Shown: positions 42,239 through 53,292, counted from the first letter of the stretch. The stretch: 64,000 nt of DNA from Thiothrix subterranea (GCF_016772315.1 NZ_CP053482.1:1860001-1924000); one strand, 5' to 3'. Notes: generated from the letters alone by a model not told the origin. Translations and numbers: made by a program.

Positions 42239-42690
42239 AACTCCCTCCGTGAACCTTCGCGCAATGCCTTGGCGAGTTGCTGAATTTGTTTATCGGTAAC
42301 CGCGTGATAAACGCCCTGATCTTCCAAGGCCATTGAATGCGCTACGGGCAACACTTGTTCTCGGGCTAATTGTTCGGCGCGTTCACTCAGAACATCTTCG
42401 AGCGGTTTACGCGGAATGAGCGCATATTTCAACTCACAATCCAATGCTGTCGCCACTTTGCGTAGCGTTGCCAGCGTAATGGCCTCATCTCTTTCCGCTT
42501 TTTCAAGATGGCGCAAACCGGCATCGGTCATACCCAAGCGTTTTGCTAAAGCCACCGAGGTCATGCCCAGCGCTTCACGAATAGCATGAATCCAGCCATT
42601 GCTGGGGCGGGTGGGAAGCATAGCTTGCCGCCAATACTCTAGCGCGTGGCTGGTTTGCTGCAATTTGAGATCACGAAAAACCTGTTTCAT
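42229..42690 (-). CDS. HTH protein, mobile mystery protein A type
   Basis: A 153-residue XRE-like DNA-binding protein. The helix-turn-helix is in WIHAIREALGMTSVALAKRLGMTDAGLRHLEKAERDEAITLATLRKVATALDCEL (about 35-90). Start ATG at 42690 gives MKQVFRDLKLQQTSHALEYWRQ; 15 codons further upstream is another ATG with no improvement. Partner of the Fic protein, with which it overlaps by 10 bp. Long dyad repeats upstream suggest it represses its own operon. Confidence 0.85.
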   Translation of the reverse strand: MKQVFRDLKLQQTSHALEYWRQAMLPTRPSNGWIHAIREALGMTSVALAKRLGMTDAGLRHLEKAERDEAITLATLRKVATALDCELKYALIPRKPLEDVLSERAEQLAREQVLPVAHSMALEDQGVYHAVTDKQIQQLAKALREGSRRELWK

Positions 42691-42731
42691 AAGGCGACTG
42701 CCTAAAAAGAAAGTATCAGGTTTTGATAATG

Positions 42732-42765
42732 CCACGATTCAATAGTTATCACTACTGAATCGTGG
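42732..42765. promoter_or_regulatory. Long dyad repeat, probable operator of the mystery A/B pair
   Basis: CCACGATTCA (42732-42741) and TGAATCGTGG (42756-42765) are exact inverse complements. The inner bases TAGT and ACTA also pair, around TATC. No T-run follows in either direction. GTGATAA words recur just upstream (42783-42800). It sits 40-75 bp before the HTH gene start. Confidence 0.55.
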
Positions 42766-42806
42766 ATTTTTGAGGAGATATAACTTGTGATAACGTGATA
42801 AGTGAA

Positions 42807-45311
42807 TTAATCCCCGTTGCCATTCCCCGGCTTCAGCTTCCAAATCTCGCGGTTATATTCCGCCATCGTGCGGTCAGTGGAGAAGAACCCACTGCTCGCC
42901 GTATTCAGAATACTCATGCGCGTCCAATGCTCCTGATCTTGCCAGGCCACCGATACCTGTTCCTGCGCATTCACGTAGCTGCGGAAATCCGCCAGCGTCA
43001 TCCACGGGTCGTGCGGGCTGAGCAACGCATCCAATACCATATCGAAAATGCCCGGTTCGGTCATATTGAAGTGACCACAGCGAATCAGCTCAATCACCCC
43101 GCGCAAATCCTCATCCTGCTCGACGTAATGCCAAGGACGATAACAATGGCGCAATTCATCCACATCATCCGCCCGCAAACCGAACAGGAAGAAGTTCGGT
43201 TCGCCAACCGCTTCCAGAATTTCGATATTCGCGCCGTCATACGTACCGATGGTCAATGCGCCGTTCATCATGAACTTCATATTGCCCGTGCCGGACGCTT
43301 CCTTGCCTGCGGTAGAAATTTGTTCGGATAAATTCGCGGCAGGCGCAATAATCTCCATGCTCGACACCCGATAGTTGGGGATGAAGGCAACTTTCAAACG
43401 CCCGTCCACATCAGGGTCGTTATTGACCACTTCCGCCACGCTGTTGATGAGCTTGATAATGCGCTTTGCCATCGCGTAACCGGGTGCGGCTTTCCCACCG
43501 ATCAACACGCAGCGATCCGCCCAATGATCCAGCTTGCCGAGTTTGATACGGCGATACAAATGCACCACATGCAGCAGATTCAGTAACTGGCGTTTGTATT
43601 CGTGAATCCGTTTCACTTGCACATCGAACAAGGCATTCGGGTTGAAATCAACCCCGCATTCCTTTTTCACCAATGCGGCTAAGCGCTGCTTGTTGGCGTA
43701 TTTCACCGCCTGCCATTGCGCATGAAACGCGGTGTATTCGGGGGCTGCCAGCGGTTTGAGTTTCTCCAATTGGCTCAAATCGCGCACCCAGTCTTTACCA
43801 ATGTGCTCGCTGATTAACGCGGTCATGCCGGGGTTGGCGTGCGCCACCCAACGCCGTGGGGTTACGCCATTGGTTTTGTTGTTGAATTTGTCCGGCCAGA
43901 GTTCATAGAAATCGTGGAACAAGCCATCCACCAGCAATTGCGAATGCAACGCCGCCACGCCATTCACCGAGAAACTGCCCACAATCGCCAGCCACGCCAT
44001 GCGCACTTGTTGCGAACCACCCTCTTCGATGATCGACATACGGCGCTGACGTTCGGTATCACCCGGCCATTTCATCGCGACTTGACGCAAGAAGCGTGCA
44101 TTGATTTCGTAGATAATTTCCAGTAAACGTGGCAACAGTTTGGCGAACAAATGCACTGCCCAACGTTCCAAAGCTTCCGGCAGCAAGGTGTGGTTGGTGT
44201 ACGCCATGCAGTTAGACGTAATCGCCCAGGCTTCGTCCCAGCCCAAACCTTTGTCGTCCATCAAGATGCGCATTAATTCCGCGACCGCAATGGTCGGGTG
44301 CGTATCGTTCATCTGGAAAACGTGTTCAGCCGCGAACTTGGTGTAATCGTAATTACCCTGACGTTCCCACAAACGAATCGCGTCTTTCAAACTGGCAGAA
44401 GCGAGGAAATATTGCTGGCGTAAGCGCAATTCCTTACCGTTTTCGCTGCTGTCGTTGGGGTAGAGCACCATTGAAATGTGTTCAGCGTGGTTCTTGGCTT
44501 CGACCGCTTCGGTGTAACTGCCCGCGTTGAATTCGTCGAGGTTGAACTCATCCGTCGCTGTCGCTTTCCACAAACGCAAGGTGTTTACCGTATCGTTTTT
44601 ATAACCGGAAATCGGCATATCAAACGGCACGGCGAGTACGTCATTGGTGCCAACCCAGCGCACGCGCTGCTTGCCGCTGTGATCCAAGAAATGTTCGGTG
44701 TAACCGCCAAATTGCACTTTTTGGCTGTATTCAGCGCGTTCCACTTCCCACGGGTTCGGGTCGCGCAACCAATGATCGGGGTCTTCAACTTGATAGCCTT
44801 TTTCAATGTGTTGGCGGAACATGCCGTATTCGTAGCGAATCCCGTAACCCACCACCGGCAAACCCAGCGTGGCGCAACTGTCCATAAAGCACGCGGCTAA
44901 ACGCCCCAAACCGCCGTTGCCCAAGCCTGCATCCGGTTCTTGCGAGGACACTTCTTCCATCGTGGTGCAATAGTTCAACAAGGCACTTTTGGTGGGTTCG
45001 CAAATATCCAAATTCAGCAGATTATTGCCGAGCGAACGCCCGATCAAAAATTCCAGCGACATGTAGTAAGCGCGGCGGCGACCGGGTTGCAGGTATTCGC
45101 CCCACGTTTTGCGCCAGTTCACCATTAAACGGTCGCGCAAGGTGTACGCCAATGCCTGATACAAATACACCGGCTGGCAGCCTTGGAAACGCCCCAAGTG
45201 GTATGAAAGGTAACGCTGGAAATCATCGCCTAAGGTTTCCGCATCATTGGATAACGGGTCTAGCGGCACAGCGACATACGGGATGTAGTGGTGTGAAGGG
45301 TTTTCTGTCAT
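42807..45311 (-). CDS. glgP: Glycogen/alpha-glucan phosphorylase
   Basis: Releases glucose 1-phosphate from glycogen using phosphate and pyridoxal phosphate. An 834-residue product starting [20 protein letters not shown], with the ATG at 45311 overlapping the glgA stop; the frame runs 92 codons further upstream inside glgA but has no phosphorylase character there. Family marks: [44 protein letters not shown] and [25 protein letters not shown], which contains the PLP lysine. Last gene of the operon. Normal length. Confidence 0.96.
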   Translation of the reverse strand: MTENPSHHYIPYVAVPLDPLSNDAETLGDDFQRYLSYHLGRFQGCQPVYLYQALAYTLRDRLMVNWRKTWGEYLQPGRRRAYYMSLEFLIGRSLGNNLLNLDICEPTKSALLNYCTTMEEVSSQEPDAGLGNGGLGRLAACFMDSCATLGLPVVGYGIRYEYGMFRQHIEKGYQVEDPDHWLRDPNPWEVERAEYSQKVQFGGYTEHFLDHSGKQRVRWVGTNDVLAVPFDMPISGYKNDTVNTLRLWKATATDEFNLDEFNAGSYTEAVEAKNHAEHISMVLYPNDSSENGKELRLRQQYFLASASLKDAIRLWERQGNYDYTKFAAEHVFQMNDTHPTIAVAELMRILMDDKGLGWDEAWAITSNCMAYTNHTLLPEALERWAVHLFAKLLPRLLEIIYEINARFLRQVAMKWPGDTERQRRMSIIEEGGSQQVRMAWLAIVGSFSVNGVAALHSQLLVDGLFHDFYELWPDKFNNKTNGVTPRRWVAHANPGMTALISEHIGKDWVRDLSQLEKLKPLAAPEYTAFHAQWQAVKYANKQRLAALVKKECGVDFNPNALFDVQVKRIHEYKRQLLNLLHVVHLYRRIKLGKLDHWADRCVLIGGKAAPGYAMAKRIIKLINSVAEVVNNDPDVDGRLKVAFIPNYRVSSMEIIAPAANLSEQISTAGKEASGTGNMKFMMNGALTIGTYDGANIEILEAVGEPNFFLFGLRADDVDELRHCYRPWHYVEQDEDLRGVIELIRCGHFNMTEPGIFDMVLDALLSPHDPWMTLADFRSYVNAQEQVSVAWQDQEHWTRMSILNTASSGFFSTDRTMAEYNREIWKLKPGNGNGD

Positions 45312-46750
45312 GCGGTTGCTCCTTTGTTGTATAGCGCCAGATAGTCGGTGGCGCTGTTGTCCCATCCGAATGCATGTTTCATGCCGTTGGTCTGCAATTG
45401 CTGCCACACAGCAGGCTGATAGAAACAGTCGATTGCCCGTAAGATTGTGCCTTTCAGCACGCTGGTCAGCGGCTCGTGGAAAACGAAACCATCCACCGCA
45501 TCCGTCACCGTATCCGCTAAACCGCCGGTATGCAGCACAATGGGCGGTGTGCCGTAGCGCAAGCTGTACATCTGATTTAAGCCGCACGGTTCAAAACGCG
45601 ACGGCATCAGGAACATATCTGCGCCCGCTTCCAGCAAATGCGCCAACTGTTCATCATAGCCGATGAAGACGAATACACGGTCGGGGTGTTGCGCGGCAAG
45701 TTCGCGTAAGCGTTGCTCAAAATAGCCATGCCCTGCACCAATCAGCACAAAGCGAGCATCCGTCATCGCCAGCACATCGGGAATGGCGTTGATGATCAAA
45801 TCCACGCCTTTTTGTTCCACCAAACGGCTGACCATGCCCAATAACGGGAATGGCAGGTGTTCCGCCGGATTTTCCACCCCAAAACGTTGCAGCAATGCCG
45901 CTTTGTTCTGACTTTTGCCCGGTTGAATGGCATCGACAGCATAATGTGCAGGCAAATACTTATCGGTTGCCGGATTCCAAATGTCGTTATCAATGCCATT
46001 GAGAATGCCGTGCAGCTTGTAACTGCGCGATTGCAGCAAGCCATCCATGCCGTAGCCAAACGCTGGCGTGCAGATTTCCCGCGCATAGGTCGGGCTAACC
46101 GTGGTGACGGCATCCGAATACACAATGCCCGCTTTCAGCATCGAAAAGCCGCCGTAAAATTCCGCGCCCTCCCCCGACCACCAATAGCTCGGCAGGTGCA
46201 AGCTGGTGAAATCGGCCTGTGAAAAATGCCCGCCGTAAGCCAGATTGTGAATGGTAAACACCCGCTGCGGGCGTTGAGGCAACATATCCAGAAACGCAGG
46301 CACTAGCCCCGTTTGCCAGTCGTGCGCATGTACCACATCCGGTGTCCAGTTCAGTTGTAGCGCATCCCGTGCCAATTCCGCCGCTGCCCGTGCAAACACG
46401 GTGTAGCGCTCGACATTATCTGCCCAATCGTAGCCATTCGGTTGCAAATACGGGTTGCCGGGGCGATCAAACAACGCGGGGCAATCCACAATCCACAGCG
46501 GGAACGGGTAATCGGGGTGCTGGCTTTCCAGAATCCGCACCGTGTGTAGTTGCCCAGCACCTTGCAATTCCAGCCAACCCAGAATCCGCACGCCCCGCAA
46601 TTTACGCAAGACATCGCGGTAGCCGGGTAACAACAGCCGCACATCCACCTCGGCTTTGTGCAAGGCCACTGGCAAACTGTACGCAACATCCCCCAGCCCG
46701 CCCGTTTTTACCAAGGGGTAGGCTTCACTCGCAACAAACAGTAGTTTCAT
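45308..46750 (-). CDS. glgA: Glycogen synthase (ADP-glucose)
   Basis: GT5 glucosyltransferase building the alpha-1,4 glucan from ADP-glucose. 480 residues, starting [27 protein letters not shown], with Lys15 of the KTGGL motif. Also present are [55 protein letters not shown] and [19 protein letters not shown]. Stop overlaps the glgP start by 4 bp; the glgB stop directly abuts its start. Confidence 0.97.
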   Translation of the reverse strand: MKLLFVASEAYPLVKTGGLGDVAYSLPVALHKAEVDVRLLLPGYRDVLRKLRGVRILGWLELQGAGQLHTVRILESQHPDYPFPLWIVDCPALFDRPGNPYLQPNGYDWADNVERYTVFARAAAELARDALQLNWTPDVVHAHDWQTGLVPAFLDMLPQRPQRVFTIHNLAYGGHFSQADFTSLHLPSYWWSGEGAEFYGGFSMLKAGIVYSDAVTTVSPTYAREICTPAFGYGMDGLLQSRSYKLHGILNGIDNDIWNPATDKYLPAHYAVDAIQPGKSQNKAALLQRFGVENPAEHLPFPLLGMVSRLVEQKGVDLIINAIPDVLAMTDARFVLIGAGHGYFEQRLRELAAQHPDRVFVFIGYDEQLAHLLEAGADMFLMPSRFEPCGLNQMYSLRYGTPPIVLHTGGLADTVTDAVDGFVFHEPLTSVLKGTILRAIDCFYQPAVWQQLQTNGMKHAFGWDNSATDYLALYNKGATA

Positions 46751-48919
46751 TCAGCACGCTTGTAAAAATAACGCCGCCAGTGGCGGCAGGGTGACTTCGA
46801 CCGAATGCTCAAACCCCATCCATGCATGAGGTTGCACCGGAATCATGCCCGCATTGCCGCAATTGCTCCCGCCGTAATATTCCGAATCGGTATTCAGCAC
46901 TTCGCGGTAGTGACCAGCAGCGGGAACCCCAATACGGTAAGCGTAACGGGGTACAGGGGTAAAGTTTAGCAATATAATCAACTTATCGTCGGGGTTTTCA
47001 CCGTGACGAATCAAGCTCAACACCGACTGATCGGAATCGTGGCAATCAATCCATTGGAAACCGCGCCCGTCAAAATCGTAGTGGTGTAACGCAGGCAAAT
47101 CACGGTACAGGCGGTTCAAATCGCGCAATACGTGGCGAATGCTGTCATGCGCCGGGAAGTTGCATAACGCCCAATCCAGCTCTTTTTTCACGTTCCATTC
47201 TGCCCACTGCCCAAATTCACTGCCCATGAACAGCAGCTTTTTGCCGGGGTGCGCGTAGTGCCACGCATAAAACAAGCGCAAATTCGCAAAGGCTTGCCAG
47301 TAATCGCCGGGCATTTTATCCAACATGCTGTGCTTCAAATGCACCACTTCGTCGTGTGAAAGCGGCAGCACAAAGTTTTCCGAATACGCATAAATCTGGC
47401 TAAACGTCAGTAAGTTATGGTGGTATTTGCGGTGAACCGGGTTCTGCTCAATGTACTTGAGGTTGTCGTTCATCCAACCCATGTTCCATTTCATGCTGAA
47501 ACCCAAACCACCGATTTCCACGGGGCGCGATACCGCAGGCCACGAGGTAGATTCTTCCGCAATCGTCAACACACCGGGGAAATAGCCATGCACCACGGTA
47601 TTCATTTCGCGCAAAAACGCAATCGCCTCAATGTTTTCACGCCCACCGTACTGATTCGGCAACCATTCACCTGCTTTGCGCGAATAGTCCAAATACAACA
47701 TTGAAGCAACCGCATCCACCCGCAAGCCGTCGATATGGAATTCATCAATCCAGTACAGCGCATTGGAAATCAGGAAGTTTTTCACCTCATTGCGCCCGAA
47801 ATCGAAAATCAGCGTGCCCCAATCCTGATGTTCACCCCGCCGAGGGTCAGCGTGTTCGTAAAGCGGTTCGCCGGTAAATTTTGCCAGCGCGAAATCATCT
47901 TTGGGAAAATGCGCCGGAACCCAATCCAGCAATACGCCAATCCCTGCCACGTGACAGGCATCCACAAACGCGCGGAAGTCATCCGGCGTGCCGTAACGCG
48001 CAGTGGGCGCATAATAACCCGACACCTGATAGCCCCACGATTCATCGAGCGGGTGTTCCGCCACCGGCATTAATTCGATGTGGGTGTAATTCAAGTCGGT
48101 GACGTAAGGAATCAGCGTTGCGGTGAGTTCTGCCCACGAATAAAAACGCCCGTCCGGGTGTTTGCGCCATGAACCGGGGTGCAATTCGTACACGCTCATC
48201 GGTTGATGTTGCCAATCGAACTGTTCGCGGGCGGCAATCCACGCGCTGTCTTGCCAAGGATGCGGCACATCATTGGGAACGCGGGAAGTGGTTTCGGGGC
48301 GCATGAACATTTGCTGCGCATACGGGTCGGTTTTGACCACGATGGCATCGTGACGGTTGAGAATTTCGTATTTGTACGAGGTGCCGACCGCAATGCCGGG
48401 GATGAAAATTTCCCACACGCCGGTTTCACCACGCACCCGCATCGGGTGTCTGCGCCCATCCCACGCATTGAAATCGCCGATTACGCTGACGCGCTTGACT
48501 GCTGGTGCCCACACCGCAAACAGCGTGCCTGCAATGCCGTCAACGCTAGTGGCGTGTGAACCGAGGACTTTCCAAGCGTGGTGATGGCGACCTTGACCAA
48601 GGAGATGCAAATCAAGGTCGCCCACCTGTGGAGGAAACGTATAGGGACAGACGGCATCGTGCCAGTTGCCTGCTTGTTTATCCTGCCAGCGTAGGGCGGG
48701 GTGCGAAGGAGCAGCGTCGGTCGGAGAGGGTAGCTTCGCTTCAAAACAATCAGTACCTTCCAGGCGTGTCATCAATCCATGCCCGACGACTTCAACCGCT
48801 TCAGCGGCAGGCATGAAAGTACGCAGCACCCGGTTGCCATCCGGTAGCGGATGCCATCCCAGCCAGTCAAACGGATCGTGATGTGTGCCTTGTTGTATCC
48901 GAATCAAGTTCTCGTTCAT
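46751..48919 (-). CDS. glgB: 1,4-alpha-glucan branching enzyme
   Basis: GH13 enzyme that introduces alpha-1,6 branches. 722 residues from the ATG at 48919 (MNENLIRIQQGTHHDPFDWLGWHPL); another ATG nine codons earlier has no better ribosome site. An N-terminal extra beta-domain and CBM48 (VSVIGDFNAWDGRRHPM) precede the barrel. Catalytic regions are DWVPAHFPKDDF, DGLRVDAVASMLYLDY (nucleophile Asp), IAEESTSWP (acid Glu) and LPLSHDEVVHLK. Overlaps the malQ end by 53 bp, a long overlap. Confidence 0.96.
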   Translation of the reverse strand: MNENLIRIQQGTHHDPFDWLGWHPLPDGNRVLRTFMPAAEAVEVVGHGLMTRLEGTDCFEAKLPSPTDAAPSHPALRWQDKQAGNWHDAVCPYTFPPQVGDLDLHLLGQGRHHHAWKVLGSHATSVDGIAGTLFAVWAPAVKRVSVIGDFNAWDGRRHPMRVRGETGVWEIFIPGIAVGTSYKYEILNRHDAIVVKTDPYAQQMFMRPETTSRVPNDVPHPWQDSAWIAAREQFDWQHQPMSVYELHPGSWRKHPDGRFYSWAELTATLIPYVTDLNYTHIELMPVAEHPLDESWGYQVSGYYAPTARYGTPDDFRAFVDACHVAGIGVLLDWVPAHFPKDDFALAKFTGEPLYEHADPRRGEHQDWGTLIFDFGRNEVKNFLISNALYWIDEFHIDGLRVDAVASMLYLDYSRKAGEWLPNQYGGRENIEAIAFLREMNTVVHGYFPGVLTIAEESTSWPAVSRPVEIGGLGFSMKWNMGWMNDNLKYIEQNPVHRKYHHNLLTFSQIYAYSENFVLPLSHDEVVHLKHSMLDKMPGDYWQAFANLRLFYAWHYAHPGKKLLFMGSEFGQWAEWNVKKELDWALCNFPAHDSIRHVLRDLNRLYRDLPALHHYDFDGRGFQWIDCHDSDQSVLSLIRHGENPDDKLIILLNFTPVPRYAYRIGVPAAGHYREVLNTDSEYYGGSNCGNAGMIPVQPHAWMGFEHSVEVTLPPLAALFLQAC

Positions 48920-50261
48920 CTCGCTGGTGTCCCTGTAGTTTTTCATGCAATTGCGATGCCAGAGTATCCGGTATGTCTGACCAGTCGAAGCGCCATGCCC
49001 AATTACCTTCCACCGTACCGGGAGTATTCATGCGGGCAGCGCTACCTAAATGCAGCAAATCTTGTAATGGAATCATGGCTAACAATGCGCTGCTGGCGAA
49101 AATCGTATCCAGCATGGTATCTGTTACCTGTGAGGCATCCTCAACGCCCAACACCTGCATAACGTGTTGCTGGGCTTCCTCACTTAAGCTGGTAAACCAA
49201 CCCTGCAAGGTATCGTTATCGTGTGTCCCCGTATAATACACCGTGTTAGCGCGTACATTGTGGGGTTTGTGTGGATTATCCTCAAAGTGGTCGAAGCCAA
49301 ATTGCAGCACACTCATGCCCGGTAAGTCGTATTTGTCGCGCAGTTCGGTGACATCGGGGGTAATGACCCCCAAATCTTCGGCGACTAACGGGATATTCCC
49401 CAATGCCGCTTGCAAGCTGGCAAGCATGGCGTCACCGGGAACTTCCTGCCAATAGCCATTGATCGCGGTCGGCTCGGTTGCCGGAATCATCCAGCTTGCC
49501 GCTAAACCCCGGAAGTGATCCAAGCGTACCAAATCGAAAAATTCAAAGTGATACAGCAAGCGTTGTTGCCACCATTGGAAGTTTTCCGCCTGCATATTTT
49601 CCCAATGATAGTGCGGATTGCCCCAACGCTGCCCTGTTTCGGAGAAATAGTCGGGCGGCACGCCGGTCACTAAGGTTGGCGTACCGGTATCATCCAGCAG
49701 GAAGCGCTGCGGGTTTGCCCACACATCCGCGCTGTCGTAAGCGACGAAAATGGGCATGTCACCGAACAGGGCAACACCGCGCTCGGTGGCATAAGTGCGC
49801 AAGGCTTGCCATTGCAACCAGCAGGAATATTGCTCGTGGATAATGGCGGCGAGGGCTTCGGCGTGTTCGCCGCGTGCCGTGAACAGCGTTTGGGGATCAC
49901 GGCTGCGGAAGGCGGGCGGCCATGCAGCCCATTCCTTGCCATCGAACTGCTGTTTTAGCACCATGAACAGGGCGTAGTCTTCGACCCAGTGTTTTTGGTT
50001 GGCGTACCAAGCGTCGAAAGAAGCGGCGGGGTTAAGAGGGGTTTCTTCAAACAACCCCGGATTTACGGCGAATGCTGACGCACATTGATACGGCGACAAC
50101 CCCGCCAGCGGCACACCCAGCGGCAACATTTGCCAGACCTTAAAGCCTGCATCCGCCAGCCAATCCACCCAGCGGTACGCATCTGCATCCAATTTACCGC
50201 TCGGCAAAGAAGTCGGGTGCAGCAATACGCCCGCCGCCCGCCCAATCGTTTGTATCCCCAT
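48867..50261 (-). CDS. malQ: 4-alpha-glucanotransferase (amylomaltase)
   Basis: GH77 disproportionating enzyme that rearranges maltooligosaccharides. 464 residues from the ATG at 50261, which overlaps the last base of the GH57 stop in TGATG. Motifs: GVLLHPTSLPSG, LPLGVPLAGLSPYQCASAFA, LFGDMPIFVAYDSADVWANP, GVPPDYFSETGQRWGNPHYHW, VRLDHFRGLAASW, VAEDLGVITPDV and YTGTHDNDTLQGW. C-terminal 17 residues extend over the glgB 5' end and are probably unconstrained. Confidence 0.95.
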   Translation of the reverse strand: MGIQTIGRAAGVLLHPTSLPSGKLDADAYRWVDWLADAGFKVWQMLPLGVPLAGLSPYQCASAFAVNPGLFEETPLNPAASFDAWYANQKHWVEDYALFMVLKQQFDGKEWAAWPPAFRSRDPQTLFTARGEHAEALAAIIHEQYSCWLQWQALRTYATERGVALFGDMPIFVAYDSADVWANPQRFLLDDTGTPTLVTGVPPDYFSETGQRWGNPHYHWENMQAENFQWWQQRLLYHFEFFDLVRLDHFRGLAASWMIPATEPTAINGYWQEVPGDAMLASLQAALGNIPLVAEDLGVITPDVTELRDKYDLPGMSVLQFGFDHFEDNPHKPHNVRANTVYYTGTHDNDTLQGWFTSLSEEAQQHVMQVLGVEDASQVTDTMLDTIFASSALLAMIPLQDLLHLGSAARMNTPGTVEGNWAWRFDWSDIPDTLASQLHEKLQGHQRDERELDSDTTRHTSRSV

Positions 50262-51982
50262 CAAGTATTCCTACGCATCGTGCCCGCATTTTCAGCGCCT
50301 GCACCACCTTGTGACATCGGTTTATCCAAATACGCGGGCGCATCCACACCCAACATTTCATACAGTTTGCTCAATTGCTGGCGGAATAGTCGCTCGAAAT
50401 CGCGCACGCTATCCGCCGGATTGTAATCCCCAAACCACCAGAACCAGTCCGACCCTTCGCAAATCCCCAACTGACGGCTGGCGAGTGCTTGCTGTTGGGT
50501 ATCGAGCGTACCCGCTGCCATTACCGCATCGAAGGCGACTTTGGCAGCAGCAAGGTAATCCCACCCCCGGTTTTTATCGGGCGAACCAATCCACGTCGAG
50601 AACGAGCCATACACCCAACTGCCCGCACAAATCGCAGGCAAGGTGCGGGTCGGCAAGTTACTGGCTTCCGCAAACGTCACCATCTTGATTTGGTCAGAAT
50701 TGCTGAGCGCGGCATACAGCGCATCCAAGAAATATGCTCCGTTTTGCGGGTAATATTCCCACGCATTTTCGCCATCCAAAATGATCGACACCACTTGATT
50801 GGAGGCATTGTGATTCAGAAATACCGCAATGTTTTCCAAGTGTTGCACGAAATCCGCCACCGCATCGCGGGCGTGCCAAGTGCTGTATTTAAAGCCGATC
50901 AAATCCGACAAGCCATCATCGCGGAAGAACACGCGCACCTTGCTATCCACTTGCTGATACGGCATGAACAGGCTGCGTTTGCTGTGTTCGTCTTCGCCAT
51001 CGTAACCGGATAAACGGCAACTGTTGCGCCACACGCCCTCACCGGAGGCCGTCCAGCGAATTCCCAGCTCATCCAACAGGCTTACCGCGTCTTCGCTAAT
51101 CCCACCTTCGGAGAGCCACACGCCTTGCGGTTTCATGCCGAAATAGCGTTGGAAAACGTCGATACCTTGCTGCAAATGCCAGCGTGACCGCGCTTCGCCA
51201 TCCGGGTAATGCGTGGTTTGCGGCATGGGCGCATCCGGCAAGGAACAGCGCAGATTATTGAAATCATTCAGCAAAGGCACAATCGGGTGCATGTACGGCG
51301 TCATCGACAATTCTACCCGTCCCGCTTCCGCCAGCTTGCGATAGCGCGGAATCAGGTTTGCCAGACAATCGCGGATGACACCCAGCAAATCGCGCCGATC
51401 CGCCGCGCTGAACTCGCTGCCCTGCTGCAACAAACGTTGCACAATCGGCAAGTCTTGCAACGACTGCCCCAACCACGCCAAGTGATACCAGGTCAGCAAA
51501 TCCAAAAAGTATTGATCGCTCAAATACACCAAGGAGCAACGAAAATGCTTGCTGCCAACCCCCGATTCATCGGTAGCACCAATCATCTTGAACAAGCGCT
51601 GAAATGGCGCGTGTGTATGAATCATGGTCGGCGCATGGCAACGCTGGCATTCGGCAATCAATTCAGCACGCGCCGCCGTATCCGCAGGCACAGGTTCAAC
51701 CCCTGCCAACAGATTCAGCAACTTATCCTGTATCGGTGCACCCTTACTGAGGAACGCGCTTAATTGCTGGGCGTAATCGTCGATTTGCTCCAGCAAAACC
51801 GGGGCAAAGTTGACCACACTGCGCATTCGGCTGTGTTTTTCCAGATGCGCCGCCATGTCGCTATAGTCTTTGATGCCATGCAAATACACCCACGGCAGGC
51901 GGTATTCACCGTCCAACCCGTTGCGATACCACGGCTGGTGCATGTGCCAGCAGAGCACAACATTTAACTGGCCATTCGCCAT
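50261..51982 (-). CDS. GH57-family alpha-amylase/glucan-acting enzyme
   Basis: A 573-residue glycoside hydrolase family 57 protein. Family start LNVVLCWHMHQPWYRNG holds the HQP motif, with THAPFQRLFK, HPIVPLL and GVWLSEGGISEDAVSLLDELGIRW (region 4 with the nucleophile Glu). Near the C-terminus are GENAWEYYPQNGAYFLDALYAAL, SWVYGSFSTWIGSPDKNRGWDYL and SDWFWWFGDYN. Members act on amylose, pullulan or transfer glucans; the exact activity cannot be read. It lies in the glycogen operon, overlapping glgC by 19 bp, which points to glycogen processing. Confidence 0.9.
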   Translation of the reverse strand: MANGQLNVVLCWHMHQPWYRNGLDGEYRLPWVYLHGIKDYSDMAAHLEKHSRMRSVVNFAPVLLEQIDDYAQQLSAFLSKGAPIQDKLLNLLAGVEPVPADTAARAELIAECQRCHAPTMIHTHAPFQRLFKMIGATDESGVGSKHFRCSLVYLSDQYFLDLLTWYHLAWLGQSLQDLPIVQRLLQQGSEFSAADRRDLLGVIRDCLANLIPRYRKLAEAGRVELSMTPYMHPIVPLLNDFNNLRCSLPDAPMPQTTHYPDGEARSRWHLQQGIDVFQRYFGMKPQGVWLSEGGISEDAVSLLDELGIRWTASGEGVWRNSCRLSGYDGEDEHSKRSLFMPYQQVDSKVRVFFRDDGLSDLIGFKYSTWHARDAVADFVQHLENIAVFLNHNASNQVVSIILDGENAWEYYPQNGAYFLDALYAALSNSDQIKMVTFAEASNLPTRTLPAICAGSWVYGSFSTWIGSPDKNRGWDYLAAAKVAFDAVMAAGTLDTQQQALASRQLGICEGSDWFWWFGDYNPADSVRDFERLFRQQLSKLYEMLGVDAPAYLDKPMSQGGAGAENAGTMRRNT

Positions 51983-53292
51983 AATACATCCTTATCGCCT
52001 GTGCGTAGTTTCTGCCCCATCATTTCGGCTGTGACCAGCACGATACCTTCGGGGGTGACATGGAAACGTTTGCGGTCGAGTTCGAGGTCTTCCCCGATAA
52101 TCGTACCGTCGGGAATCACCGTGCCTTTGTCGATAATGGCTTTGGTAATCCGGCAATTTTCCCCAATGCTCACCTTGGGTAAAATCACGCTATCACGCAC
52201 ATGGCTGTATTTGCCAATCGTGGTAGCAAAAAACACCAACGAGCGTTTGACCCTTGCACCGGAAAGAATGCAACCGGCTGAAATCAATGAATCAATGGCC
52301 TCACCCCGGCAACCTTCATCATCGAAAATGAATTTAGCGGGTGGATATTGTGCTTGGTAAGTCCACACCGGCCAGTCACGGTCGTACAAATTCAGTTCAG
52401 GTTCAACGGCACACTGTTCCATATTGGCTTGCCAATAAGAATACAACGTTCCCACGTCACGCCAGTAGCCAGGGTCGCCGTTTTCCTTGCGGAAAGGGTA
52501 AGCCATTGCCTTCGCGCTGTGGATGTTGGCAGGAATAATGTCCTTGCCAAAATCCCGCGACGAATGCGTTTTCGCGGCATCTTCATACAGCACTTTGTAG
52601 AGGAAATCGCGCGAAAAGATATAAATCCCCATCGACGCCAACGCCATGCCCGGCTTACCCGCAATTTCTTGCGGATGCTCAGGCTTTTCCGTGAATTCGG
52701 TAATGCGCAATTGCTCATCGACCGACATCACCCCAAAACCCTTGGCTTCTTCGACCGGCACTTCAATACAACCCACGGTGAAATCAGCGTGATTATCGTA
52801 GTGGTGCTTCAACATGCGCGAATAATCCATCGTATAAATATGGTCGCCGCCCAATACCAACACGTAATCCGGGTCATGGCGTTGCACAATGTCGAGATTC
52901 TGGAACAGCGCATCGGCTGTCCCCTGATACCATTCCTTTTTGCTGGTGCGTTGTTGCGCGGGGAGAATTTCGACGAATTCGCCGATTTCCGCCCGCATAA
53001 ACCCCCAAGCACGTTGCAAATGGCGAATCATGGAATGCGATTTGTATTGCGTCAGCACCCCAACCCGCCGAATGCCCGAATTCACGCAATTGGACAGCGC
53101 AAAGTCGATAATGCGGTATTTGCCACCGAATGGCACAGCCGGTTTTGCTCGCCACATGGTCAGGTCTTTTAAACGCGACCCTTCACCACCCGCCAACACC
53201 AGCGCTAAGGTTTTGCGGGTCAATTCCGTGACCATCTTCGGCTCAGTGTAATACCGGTACAGCTTCGCCTGTTGATCTTTATCCAGTGTCAT
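51964..53292 (-). CDS. glgC: Glucose-1-phosphate adenylyltransferase
   Basis: Makes ADP-glucose from ATP and glucose 1-phosphate, the committed and allosterically controlled step of glycogen synthesis. 442 residues, with LALVLAGGEGSRLKDLT, AKPAVPFGGKYRIIDFALSNC, WYQGTADALFQN, VLVLGGDHIYTMDY and a left-handed beta-helix C-terminus (ISAGCILSGARVKRSL, IGENCRITKAIIDKG). Start ATG overlaps the glk stop by 4 bp. It overlaps GH57 by 19 bp on the other side. Confidence 0.97.
   Translation of the reverse strand: MTLDKDQQAKLYRYYTEPKMVTELTRKTLALVLAGGEGSRLKDLTMWRAKPAVPFGGKYRIIDFALSNCVNSGIRRVGVLTQYKSHSMIRHLQRAWGFMRAEIGEFVEILPAQQRTSKKEWYQGTADALFQNLDIVQRHDPDYVLVLGGDHIYTMDYSRMLKHHYDNHADFTVGCIEVPVEEAKGFGVMSVDEQLRITEFTEKPEHPQEIAGKPGMALASMGIYIFSRDFLYKVLYEDAAKTHSSRDFGKDIIPANIHSAKAMAYPFRKENGDPGYWRDVGTLYSYWQANMEQCAVEPELNLYDRDWPVWTYQAQYPPAKFIFDDEGCRGEAIDSLISAGCILSGARVKRSLVFFATTIGKYSHVRDSVILPKVSIGENCRITKAIIDKGTVIPDGTIIGEDLELDRKRFHVTPEGIVLVTAEMMGQKLRTGDKDVLWRMAS

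Noticed and set aside
45312-45587. N-terminal extension of the phosphorylase by 92 codons
   Set aside because: Lies inside glgA in another frame and has no phosphorylase similarity; the coupled ATG at 45311 fits the family.
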